Positions 9,059-17,017 of a stretch of 64,000 nt of DNA are shown one piece after another. Under the pieces are notes generated by a model. It was not told the DNA's origin. It made no database searches and saw only the letters and a program-made list of their open reading frames with translations. The stretch covers positions 372,001 through 436,000 of the forward strand of contig CAVTFR010000015.1 of the NCBI GenBank assembly GCA_963734025.1, read 5' to 3'. Source of the stretch: JACVRW01 sp963734025. Its GTDB lineage: Bacteria; Actinomycetota; Thermoleophilia; Solirubrobacterales; Thermoleophilaceae. Position 1 is the first letter of the stretch, and each line of letters opens with the position of its first letter. The translations under genes and the position numbers were made by a program.

Positions 9059-11980
9059 ATGCTGCGGCGGCTGAGGCTCGCAGCGGTGACGCTGCTCAGC
9101 TGCGGGGCGATCGCTCCGGGCGCCGCCGATGCCGCGGTTCCGCCCATCGGGGACGGCGCCTGGTCGTGGTTCGGCGACCCGCGCGCCGTCACGCACAACG
9201 GCCGCACCTACGTCGGCTGGGTCGACCTCGAGGGTGACATCAAGGTCAGCTCGTACGACCACGCGAACGGCGAGCGGGTGACCGCGGTGCTGGCCGCGAG
9301 GCTCAATCGCGACGACCACGCGAACCCCTCGATCCACGTCCGGCCTGACGGAAGGCTCGTCATCTTCTACTCGCGCCACGTCGGGCCGGCGATGCACTAC
9401 CGCGTCTCCTCGCAGCCCGGGAACATCAGGTCGTGGGAGCCCCCGCAGACGCTTCCCTTCAACGTGCCGGGCATCCGCGGCTACACGTACCCGAACCCGA
9501 TCAGGCTCGCGGATGAGGGGCGCACGTACCTGTTCTGGCGAGGCGGGAACTACAACCCGGCCTATTCGATCCAGAACGACGGCTCCGACACTTGGTCGGC
9601 GGCGCGGAACCTGATGGTCAAGCCGAACGAGCGCCCCTACACGAAGTACGCCGAGAGCGGCGGCGACACCATCCACGTGGCCTACACGAACGCCCACCCG
9701 AACGAATTCCCGAGCGTGAACGTCTACTACGCGCGCATCCGGGCGGGGCAGATCGAGCGCGCGGGCGGACAGCCGATCGGCTCGCTCGCGGGCGCCCCGA
9801 TCGCGCCCGAGGCCGGCGACGTGATCTTCGACCGGCCGGAGCCTTCGTGGGTGCACGATGTCGCGGCCGACGCGAGCGGCAACCCGGTGATCGTGTTCGC
9901 GAGCTTTCCCTCCCCCAGCGACCATCGCTACCACTACGCGCGCTGGACCGGCGCCGCCTGGCAGGTCAATGAGATCACCGCCGCCGGCGGGTCCTTCCGC
10001 GAGGAGCTCCGTCCCGCCGACTACTACTCGGGCGGGCTGACGCTCGATCACGAGGACCCGTCGCGCGTCTATCTCTCCCGGCAGGCCGGGGCGGGCTGGC
10101 AGGTGGAGACGTGGACGACACAGAACGGCGGGGCGAGCTGGACGCAACAAGCGGTCAGCACGCCGCCTGGCGAGAAGAACGTGCGCCCGGTCTCGCCGCG
10201 GGGGATGACGGCCTTCGGCGGTGACCTGAACGTCATCTGGATGCGCGGCGCCTATCCGAACTACGTCGACTACCGGACGTCGATCGCGGCGTTCACGGCG
10301 AGCGGCGCGAACCTTGCGCCCGTCGCCGACGCCGAGCCCGCGGTGCGGAGCGGCCCCGGGCCGCTCGACGTGCGCTTCGACGGGACGCTCTCCCGCGACC
10401 CCGACGGACAGGTCGCGAGCTGGCAGTGGAACTTCGGCGACGGCAGCGGAGGGAGCGGTCCCGAGGTCACGCACAGGTACACCGGGGCCGGGCGCTACTT
10501 CCCGTCACTGACCGTCACGGATTCAGGCGGGGCAACGGCCACGCTCGTGGACGAGATCACGGTCGGCCTGCCGGCGACGCCCGTCGTCCACAGCGGCGGC
10601 GCAAGCGGGTCCGTCGTCCACGGCGCCGTCGATCCGGAGAACCAGCCCACGCAGTGGCACGTCGAGTACGGGCAGACCGAGGAGTATGGAGCCGTCACGG
10701 CCCCGGCGGGCCTTCCTGGCAACGATGCTCTCCACCAGGTCGTGGCCGCCCTGCCCGGCCTCGTGCCCGGCCGGCTCTATCACTACCGGCTCGTCGCCAC
10801 CAACGCGTCCGGCAGCAGCGAGGGCCGCGACCGGGTGATGATCGCGGGGCGCACCGCCGGCTCCGATGCCTATCGCGAGGCGCTGCTCGGCACACCCGGC
10901 CTTGCCGCCTACTGGCGCCTCGGTGAGCTCAGCGGCGGCGTCGCGGCCAACTCGGCGGGTGGCGCACCCGGCTCATTCGCCGGGCGCTTCGTGCTCGGCC
11001 AACCGGGCGTATTCGGGCCGATCGGCGACACGGCAGTGAGCTTCGACGGCGCGAGCGGCGAGGTCGTGGCGCCCGGCCCGGGGCTCGCAAGCGCGGGAGC
11101 GACAATCGAGGGCTGGTTCAACTGGCGAGCGGGGACGGCGGTCATGCGTGACTCGACCTCGGCAGGTGGCGAGGGCTGGCTGCCCGCCTTCAACAGCGCC
11201 GGCAACCTCCATTACCGCCTGGGCGGAGGCGGCTTCAACACGGGGCTGCCGGTTACCCGGCTCCGTGACGGGGCCTGGCATCACGTCGCAGCCGTCAAGG
11301 ACGGCTCCGCCGCGCGCCTGTACATCGACGGGGCGCTCGTCCACCAGGCGGCGAGCGGCGCCGGCTCCGCGGCCGCTGTCGGGCAGTGGCACATCATGCA
11401 GAACGGGACGGCCGCGGTCTACTCCGAGGGCGAGGCCGACGAGGTCGCCCTCTACACGCGCGCGCTCGGTGGCGCCGAGATCAAGTCCCACTACGACCTT
11501 GCGCGGGCGATCGCGGCCGTTCCCCAGCCCGGGGAGCCGGTACCCCCGGCGGCGGAGCCGCCCGCCGCCGGCGCCGGGCGCGGCGGTGGGGTGCTGCGCC
11601 GGCCGGCGCCGCGCGCCCGTTCGCGGGCCGGCTCCGCATCGGTTCGCGGCGGACGGCTCGTCGTATTCGGAGCCCCGCGACGCTCGAACCGGATCGTGGC
11701 GCGCAGGAACGGCGCCGCCTGGCGCGTCGCCGACGCCGCCGCCCCGCTCCGGGCCGGCCGCGGCTGCCGCCGGCTCAGCCCGCGCGCGGTCAGCTGTCGT
11801 GCAGCAGGGCTGAGGTCGATCGCCCTCTACGGCGGCGACGGCCCTGACCGGCTCGCCGTGGTCGGGCCGATTCGAGCGCTGCTGATCGGCGGGCGCGGGC
11901 GCGATCGCCTCGCGGGCGGCCCGCGGGCGACGTTCCGCGGTGGGCCGGGGACCGACCGGGTACTGCGCCGGACCGGTTAG
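9059..11980 (+). CDS. Secreted multidomain protein: BNR-type propeller, PKD, FN3-like, LamG-like
   Basis: A 973-residue exported protein. A signal peptide covers residues 1 to about 26 (LRRLRLAAVTLL...GAADA). Residues ~30-415 look like a BNR_4-type beta-propeller, the fold of some sialidase-like and polysaccharide-lyase enzymes (GDPRAVTHNGRTYVGW, RDDHANPSIHVRPDGR, YTYPNPIRL). A PKD domain follows near 420-505 (RDPDGQVASWQWNFGDGS), then an FN3-like segment to ~600, a LamG/concanavalin-like domain ~615-820 (ATIEGWFNW, HHVAAVKDGSAARLYIDG), a Pro-rich linker, and a C-terminal Gly/Asp-rich RTX-like strip (GGRGRDRLAGG). The ATG at 9059 follows TACGCT by seven bases, which fits a leaderless start. 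It probably acts on or binds an extracellular polysaccharide; the substrate is unknown. Confidence 0.9.
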   Translation: MLRRLRLAAVTLLSCGAIAPGAADAAVPPIGDGAWSWFGDPRAVTHNGRTYVGWVDLEGDIKVSSYDHANGERVTAVLAARLNRDDHANPSIHVRPDGRLVIFYSRHVGPAMHYRVSSQPGNIRSWEPPQTLPFNVPGIRGYTYPNPIRLADEGRTYLFWRGGNYNPAYSIQNDGSDTWSAARNLMVKPNERPYTKYAESGGDTIHVAYTNAHPNEFPSVNVYYARIRAGQIERAGGQPIGSLAGAPIAPEAGDVIFDRPEPSWVHDVAADASGNPVIVFASFPSPSDHRYHYARWTGAAWQVNEITAAGGSFREELRPADYYSGGLTLDHEDPSRVYLSRQAGAGWQVETWTTQNGGASWTQQAVSTPPGEKNVRPVSPRGMTAFGGDLNVIWMRGAYPNYVDYRTSIAAFTASGANLAPVADAEPAVRSGPGPLDVRFDGTLSRDPDGQVASWQWNFGDGSGGSGPEVTHRYTGAGRYFPSLTVTDSGGATATLVDEITVGLPATPVVHSGGASGSVVHGAVDPENQPTQWHVEYGQTEEYGAVTAPAGLPGNDALHQVVAALPGLVPGRLYHYRLVATNASGSSEGRDRVMIAGRTAGSDAYREALLGTPGLAAYWRLGELSGGVAANSAGGAPGSFAGRFVLGQPGVFGPIGDTAVSFDGASGEVVAPGPGLASAGATIEGWFNWRAGTAVMRDSTSAGGEGWLPAFNSAGNLHYRLGGGGFNTGLPVTRLRDGAWHHVAAVKDGSAARLYIDGALVHQAASGAGSAAAVGQWHIMQNGTAAVYSEGEADEVALYTRALGGAEIKSHYDLARAIAAVPQPGEPVPPAAEPPAAGAGRGGGVLRRPAPRARSRAGSASVRGGRLVVFGAPRRSNRIVARRNGAAWRVADAAAPLRAGRGCRRLSPRAVSCRAAGLRSIALYGGDGPDRLAVVGPIRALLIGGRGRDRLAGGPRATFRGGPGTDRVLRRTG

Positions 11981-13080
11981 ACCACGAACCGGCCGTCACG
12001 CTGCAGCTCGGTGCCGTCCACGGTGATCGAGCCGCCCTGGCGCAGGTCGCACACCATGTCCCAGTGGACCGCCGAGCTGTTCGTGCCGCCGCTCTCGGGA
12101 TAGCTCATCCCGACTGCGAGGTGGACGGTGCCGCCGATCTTCTCGTCGAGGAGGATCTCCTGGGTTCCGGTCGAGATCCCGAAGTTGGTTCCGATGCCGA
12201 TCTCGCCGAGCCGGCGCGCACCCTCGTCGGTGTCGAGCATCTCGAGCAGGAACTCCTCGCCCTGCTCAGCCGACGCGTCGACGACCTTGCCGTTCTCGAA
12301 GCGGAAGCGCACGCCCGCGACCGTGCGGCCGCCGTAGCTCGCCGGGAACGAGAAGGCGATCTCGCCGTTCGCCGAGTCCTCGACCGGCCCGGTGAAGAAC
12401 TCGCCGTCGGGCATGTTGTGCTCGCCCGTGCAGGGGATCCAGTTGCGTCCCGACACGTTCAGCGTCAGGTCCGTCCCGGGCGCCTCGATGCGGATCTCCT
12501 CGCGCCCCTGAATCCACTCGGCCAGGTGGTTCACCTGGTCCGACTGACGCTGCCACGCCGTGACCGGATCGCCGTCGGTGGCGAGGCAGGCGGCGTAGTA
12601 GAAGTCCTCGTAGTCGGCCAGCGACATGCCGGCCTCGGACGCGTACGAGTGCGTCGGGAAGAGCGTGAGCGCCCAGCGGTGCTCGCCCGCGGCCGAGCGC
12701 CTCATCATGGTCTCCATGAGGCCGCGCCGCGCCTTCTGGGCGCGCGCCTGCTTCTTCGGTTCGACCCGGGAGAGCGCCCGCGAGTTGACCTCCGACATGA
12801 TCGCGATGCGCGCCTCCGCCTGCTCAGCGGCCCACTGGGACGGCGGCGGGATGAAGTCGAGCTGCTCGTCGGAGGCCAGCTCGAAGAAGGCCGCCTGAGC
12901 CGCGTTCGTGGTGATCTGCATGACCGGCTGCCCGCCCGCGCGCAGCACCTCCTCGTACACCGCCTGGACGAGCAGCTCGGCGGCCGTCGTGGCCTGGATG
13001 ACACAGACGTCGCCCTTCTGCACGCGCGTCGAGTAGTTGACGAGGATCTTGGCCAGCGCTTCCGCGCGCTGATCTCTCAT
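11977..13080 (-). CDS. M29 family aminopeptidase
   Basis: A 367-residue cytosolic metallopeptidase of the thermophilic aminopeptidase (M29) family. The N-terminal domain has AKILVNYSTRVQKGDVCVIQ. The metal-site region is recognisable as NMPDGEFFTGPVEDSANGEI near residues 225-245 and IGIGTNFGISTGTQEILLDEKIGGTVHLAVGMSYPE near 300-335, followed by HWDMVCDLR near 345-352. The ATG overlaps the pdxT stop by four bases, so it belongs to a pdxS-pdxT-peptidase unit. Its last codons overlap the end of the convergent BNR gene by four bases. Confidence 0.93.
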   Translation of the reverse strand: MRDQRAEALAKILVNYSTRVQKGDVCVIQATTAAELLVQAVYEEVLRAGGQPVMQITTNAAQAAFFELASDEQLDFIPPPSQWAAEQAEARIAIMSEVNSRALSRVEPKKQARAQKARRGLMETMMRRSAAGEHRWALTLFPTHSYASEAGMSLADYEDFYYAACLATDGDPVTAWQRQSDQVNHLAEWIQGREEIRIEAPGTDLTLNVSGRNWIPCTGEHNMPDGEFFTGPVEDSANGEIAFSFPASYGGRTVAGVRFRFENGKVVDASAEQGEEFLLEMLDTDEGARRLGEIGIGTNFGISTGTQEILLDEKIGGTVHLAVGMSYPESGGTNSSAVHWDMVCDLRQGGSITVDGTELQRDGRFVV

Positions 13081-13634
13081 GAGAGCACTCCAGCCCTTTC
13101 GAGCAGCCAGCGGTGCAGGCTGCGGTCATCGGTCAACTCGGGGTGGAAGGCCACCGCGAGGATGTTGTCCTGGCGCACCGCCACCGGGTGGCCTTCGAGC
13201 TCGGCGAGCACCTCCACATCCGGCCCGTGCTCGTCCACCCAGGGGGCGCGGATGAAGACGGCGGTCACGGGGCCGAGGCCGTCGATGTCGAGGGCTGCCT
13301 CGAAGCTGTGCAGCTGGCGCCCGAAGGCGTTGCGGCGGGCAGTCACGTCGAGCAGGTCGAGGTGCTGCCGGTCGAGAATGATCAGGCCGGCGCACGTGGC
13401 GAGCACGGGCCGGCCCGAGCGGATCAGGTCCGTCAGCGGCCCGGCGAGCCCCTCGCGCTCGATCCCGAGCATCATGGTGGTCGACTCGCCGCCCGGCATG
13501 ACGAGCGCGTCGAGGCCGTCGAGGTCCGCGGGAGTGCGCACCTCGCGAACGGTCGCGCCCTCCCCCTCGAGCGCCTTGCGGTGCGCCTCGAAGTCGCCCT
13601 GAAGGGCCAGGACGCCTATGAGGGGGGACGACAT
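13077..13634 (-). CDS. pdxT: Pyridoxal 5'-phosphate synthase glutaminase subunit PdxT
   Basis: PdxT releases ammonia from glutamine and channels it to PdxS for vitamin B6 synthesis. The 185-residue protein starts MSSPLIGVLALQGDFEAH, the usual class-I amidotransferase opening. It has MPGGEST near 50-56, the nucleophile Cys in ATCAGLI near 83-87, and the His-Glu pair in AFHPELTDD near 168-176. The open frame continues upstream but without family similarity, so the start is placed at 13634, 43 bases after pdxS. Confidence 0.97.
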   Translation of the reverse strand: MSSPLIGVLALQGDFEAHRKALEGEGATVREVRTPADLDGLDALVMPGGESTTMMLGIEREGLAGPLTDLIRSGRPVLATCAGLIILDRQHLDLLDVTARRNAFGRQLHSFEAALDIDGLGPVTAVFIRAPWVDEHGPDVEVLAELEGHPVAVRQDNILAVAFHPELTDDRSLHRWLLERAGVLS

Positions 13635-13677
13635 CACTCCGGTCCGGGCCGAGCCCGGCCCCTCGTGCACGGCGCGC

Positions 13678-14562
13678 CTACCAACCGCGGTTCTGCAGCA
13701 GGCCGCCGTTCTCCTGGAGCGCGCCGATCTCGATGCCCGGCATGGCCTCGCCGAGCTCGCGCGAGGCGGCGGCGACGCGGGCCGGGTCCTCGAAGTGAGT
13801 CGTCGCCTCGACGATCGCGCGCGCACGGCGCTCGGGGTCGGACGACTTGAAGATCCCGGAGCCGACGAAGTTGCCCTCGGCGCCGAGCTGCATCATCAGC
13901 GCCGCGTCGGCGGGCGTCGCGATGCCGCCCGCGCAGAACAGCACGACCGGGAGCCGGCCGCGCTCGGCGACGTCGCGCACGAGCTCGAGCGGAGCGCCGA
14001 GCTCCTTCGCGGCGGCAGCGAGCTCCATCTGGCTGAGCGTGCCGAGCCGCTTGATCTCGCTCGTGATCAGGCGTATGTGGCGCACGGCCTCGACGACGTT
14101 GCCGGTGCCCGCCTCGCCCTTCGAGCGAATCATCGCCGCACCCTCGGCGATCCGCCGCAGCGCCTCGCCCAGGTTGGTCGCGCCGCAGACGAACGGCACC
14201 TTGAAGGCCCACTTGTCGATGTGGTGCGCCTCGTCGGCGGGCGTCAGAACCTCGGACTCGTCGACGTAGTCGACCTCGAGCGCCTCCAGCACCTGCGCCT
14301 CGACGAAGTGCCCGATGCGGGCCTTCGCCATCACCGGGATCGTCACGGACTCCTGGATCGCATCGATCATGGCCGGGTTCGACATGCGGGCGACGCCGCC
14401 GTCGGCTCGAATGTCTGCCGGTACCCGCTCGAGCGCCATCACCGCGGCCGCGCCCGCGTCCTCGGCGACCTTCGCCTGCTCCGCGGTGACGACGTCCATG
14501 ATCACCCCGCCCTTCAGCATCTCGGCGAGGCCGGCCTTCACTCTGAAAGTCCCGGTTTCCAT
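13678..14562 (-). CDS. pdxS: Pyridoxal 5'-phosphate synthase lyase subunit PdxS
   Basis: PdxS builds PLP from ribose 5-phosphate, glyceraldehyde 3-phosphate and ammonia from PdxT. The 294-residue TIM barrel shows KAGLAEMLKGGVIMDVV near 9-25, the Lys-containing IPVMAKARIGHFVEAQ near 78-93, and the phosphate loop in ATPADAALMMQLGAEGNFVGSGIF near 210-240. The start ATG (METGTFRVKAG) lies ten bases after TATTCT, so the transcript may be leaderless or have a very short leader. It heads the pdxS-pdxT-M29 unit. Confidence 0.97.
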   Translation of the reverse strand: METGTFRVKAGLAEMLKGGVIMDVVTAEQAKVAEDAGAAAVMALERVPADIRADGGVARMSNPAMIDAIQESVTIPVMAKARIGHFVEAQVLEALEVDYVDESEVLTPADEAHHIDKWAFKVPFVCGATNLGEALRRIAEGAAMIRSKGEAGTGNVVEAVRHIRLITSEIKRLGTLSQMELAAAAKELGAPLELVRDVAERGRLPVVLFCAGGIATPADAALMMQLGAEGNFVGSGIFKSSDPERRARAIVEATTHFEDPARVAAASRELGEAMPGIEIGALQENGGLLQNRGW

Positions 14563-14663
14563 GTGGTTAATGAGAATAGCCCGCCTGTCGCTCGGCACCG
14601 CCCCGTGCAGGGGAACTTGGGCCGCCGCGGAGCAACCGTGCATCCGCGGCTGTACGGAGGGGC

Positions 14664-15578
14664 TCAGACGGTGAGCGCCGCGACGACCTCGTCCAGATCC
14701 GCAGAGCGCTCGGCGATCAGCTCCTCCGCATGCCCGCGCAGCAGCGCGATGTTCTCCTCGCTCGCGTCGTCGAGGTCGTCGCTCGCACGGGTGAGCTCGA
14801 CCTGGAAGCGCCAGTAGCGCTCCTCGCCGAGCGCGTGGCGAAGCTGATAGTCGACCGCGTCCGAGATGCCGTCGAAGACGACGTCGAGGATCGGCCGTGC
14901 CCACTCCACGAGCCCCCAGTCCTTGATCTCGTCGAACGAGCGCTTCGTGGTCCGCTCGCCCGTGCCGAGCGACACCAGCCTGACCGCGGCTTCCGGGTGG
15001 TACCGGAGGACCTCGGCCAGCGCAGACATGCCCGGGTTGACCGCGAACACCCCTCCGTCGAGCAGTGAGCGCGAGTCGAGCTCCAGCGGCTCGAAGTAGG
15101 TCGGTGCCGAGGAGGTCGCGCGCGCCACGTCGGCGAGCCGCGCATCGTCGGCCGGGTCCTCGCGGGCGCTCGTCGTCTTGAAGAAGTACGGGCCCGGCGC
15201 CGCCGTGTCGTAGGTCGGGACGATCAGGTCCGGGCGGGTCGCGCTCAGTCGCTTGTCGCCGATGAAGCGCCCGAGCGCTCGGTCGAGCGCGCCGGCGTCG
15301 TACTTCTCGTCGATCAGCCCGCCCGCGCTCTGGATCCGCTGGAAGATCGAGCGGTCGAAGATCCGCGGCCCCTCCTCCTCGTAGATCGTGGCGACCTCGG
15401 CCGCGGGCAGCGGGTCAGGCGCGCACAGGGCGCACACGATGATCCCGCCGGTCGACGTGCCCGCCATCAGATCGAAGAGCTCGAAGACCGGCCGTCCGGC
15501 CCGGTCCTCGAGCTCTGCCAGCACCAGCGCGGGGATCAGCCCGCGGATGCCACCGCCGTCGATGGCGAGGACGCGCAC
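14664..15578 (-). CDS. Patatin-like phospholipase
   Basis: A 304-residue patatin-family lipid acyl hydrolase without signal peptide. The oxyanion-hole loop DGGGIRG is at residues 7-13, the catalytic Ser is in GTSTGG at about 40-45 (Ser42), and the catalytic Asp is in LLDGG near 172. These are the complete Ser-Asp dyad motifs. The start is a GTG, 12 bases after the M1 peptidase stop, so it ends a minus-strand run from the ABC ATPase. The GGGIRG form is shared with plant-patatin-like and CBASS CapV-like proteins, but no cyclase or other defence gene is beside it, so a general lipase role is preferred. Confidence 0.92.
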   Translation of the reverse strand: MRVLAIDGGGIRGLIPALVLAELEDRAGRPVFELFDLMAGTSTGGIIVCALCAPDPLPAAEVATIYEEEGPRIFDRSIFQRIQSAGGLIDEKYDAGALDRALGRFIGDKRLSATRPDLIVPTYDTAAPGPYFFKTTSAREDPADDARLADVARATSSAPTYFEPLELDSRSLLDGGVFAVNPGMSALAEVLRYHPEAAVRLVSLGTGERTTKRSFDEIKDWGLVEWARPILDVVFDGISDAVDYQLRHALGEERYWRFQVELTRASDDLDDASEENIALLRGHAEELIAERSADLDEVVAALTV

Positions 15579-15590
15579 CTTAGGCCAGGC

Positions 15591-16997
15591 TCACCAGCTC
15601 GCCGGCTTCCCTGGGTCGTACAGCCAGACCTGGAAGAACTGGTCCAGCTGCCGGCCGCTCACGTCCTCGGACAGCGCGATGAAGTCCGCCGTGGTGACGT
15701 TCCCGTACTTGTTCTCCGCGTACCAGCGGCGCAGGATCTCGAAGAAGTCGTCGTCGCCGATCTTCTGACGCAGCGCTTGCAGCGTCATCGCGCCACGCGT
15801 GTAGATGGTGCCGTCGAAGATCGCGGCGGCGCTGCCGGGCTTGCCCGGAGGCGGGTTCCAGAAGGCGGCGTTGGTGTCGGGCTGCGCGTAGTTCGTGTCG
15901 AACTGCTGCTGAGCCGGGACACCCCCGTTTCGCTCGTTCCAGATCCACTGGGACCAGGTGGCGAAGCCCTCGTTCAGCCAGATGTCGACCCACTCGACCG
16001 GCGTCACCGCGTTGCCGAACCACTGGTGCGCCATCTCGTGCACGAAGGTGTTCTGGCTCGGCGTGTTGCTGTACATCGCCTTCGTCTGCGACTCGAGCGC
16101 ATAGCCGACCTCGGGCGCCTGGTCGACGACGTTGCCGACGCTCGAGAACGGATAGCGCCCGTACAGGTCCGAGAAGAACGTGATCACGTCGTCCGTCGTG
16201 GCGATCCGGTCCTTCGCGACCTGGGCGGTCGGCAGGTCCGGGTCGACGGCGTTGTAGATCGGGATGCCGTCCACGCGGCCCGTGAAATCGGTGTCGAACG
16301 GGCCGTTCGTGGCCGTCGCGAGATAGGGCGACATCGGCGAGTCCTCGACCCAGCGCCAGGTGGTCCGTCCGTGGCGCGTGACCGGCCTGCGCACCAGCCG
16401 GCCGTTCGCGAGCGCCGTGGAGCCCTCCGGCACGGTCACCGAGAACGAGAAGGTCGCCTTGTCGCGCGGGTTGTCGTTCGCGGGGTACCAGCCGGGCGAG
16501 CCCTGTGGCTCGTTGACGACGAACGCTCCGTCCGCCAGCGGCACCCAGCCCTCGAGCGAGTCGTCGGGATCGATGACGGCCTCGGGCTGGCCCGAGTACT
16601 CGACGCTGACCACTACCGGCCAGCCCTTTGGGATCTTCAGGCGCGGCGTGATCACGAGCTCGTGCTCGCCCTCGCGCTTGTAGGAGGCCCTGAGGCCGTT
16701 CACCCTGAGGCTCGAGATCTCGTAGAACGGCCGGAAATCGAGGTTGAAGCGCGACAGGTTCTGGGTCGCGCGGGCGCTGATGAGGGCCCTGCCCTCGAGG
16801 AAGTTCTCCGGCTGCGGGGTGTAGTCGAGATCGAGGTGGTAGTGGCGGACGTCGTAGCCGCCGTTGCCCGCGGACGGGTAGTAGGGATCTCCGAGTCCGG
16901 GCGATCCCTCGACCCAGCTGGTCGCAGCGGCCGGGGCGGCGGCGACGAGCAGAGCGGTTGCGGTGAGGGCGATCAGGCGAAGCGCCGAGCGGGTCAT
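15591..16997 (-). CDS. Exported M1 family zinc metallopeptidase
   Basis: A 468-residue exported aminopeptidase-N-like enzyme. The signal peptide spans residues 1-25 (RSALRLIALTATALLVAAAPAAA). The N-terminal beta domain starts YDVRHYHLDLDY. The zinc site HEMAHQWFGNA is near residues 323-333, with the distal Glu ligand in NEGFATW near 345. It is shorter than E. coli PepN and lacks the large C-terminal helical domain. The open frame runs far upstream, but the signal peptide and the position 20 bases after the preceding gene fix the ATG at 16997. Substrates are probably extracellular peptides. Confidence 0.93.
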   Translation of the reverse strand: MTRSALRLIALTATALLVAAAPAAATSWVEGSPGLGDPYYPSAGNGGYDVRHYHLDLDYTPQPENFLEGRALISARATQNLSRFNLDFRPFYEISSLRVNGLRASYKREGEHELVITPRLKIPKGWPVVVSVEYSGQPEAVIDPDDSLEGWVPLADGAFVVNEPQGSPGWYPANDNPRDKATFSFSVTVPEGSTALANGRLVRRPVTRHGRTTWRWVEDSPMSPYLATATNGPFDTDFTGRVDGIPIYNAVDPDLPTAQVAKDRIATTDDVITFFSDLYGRYPFSSVGNVVDQAPEVGYALESQTKAMYSNTPSQNTFVHEMAHQWFGNAVTPVEWVDIWLNEGFATWSQWIWNERNGGVPAQQQFDTNYAQPDTNAAFWNPPPGKPGSAAAIFDGTIYTRGAMTLQALRQKIGDDDFFEILRRWYAENKYGNVTTADFIALSEDVSGRQLDQFFQVWLYDPGKPASW

Positions 16998-17017
16998 GAC
17001 CGGGCTTCTACCCCGAT

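Noticed and set aside
13635..13826. N-terminal extension of pdxT
   Set aside because: The extra 64 residues are Arg/Ser-rich and overlap pdxS; the conserved amidotransferase start is at 13634.
14664..15578. CBASS-type defence system based on the patatin gene
   Set aside because: The GGGIRG/GTSTGG motifs fit CapV-like effectors, but no CD-NTase cyclase, HORMA/TRIP13 or ubiquitin-like partner is nearby. The neighbours are an exported peptidase and hydrolase.
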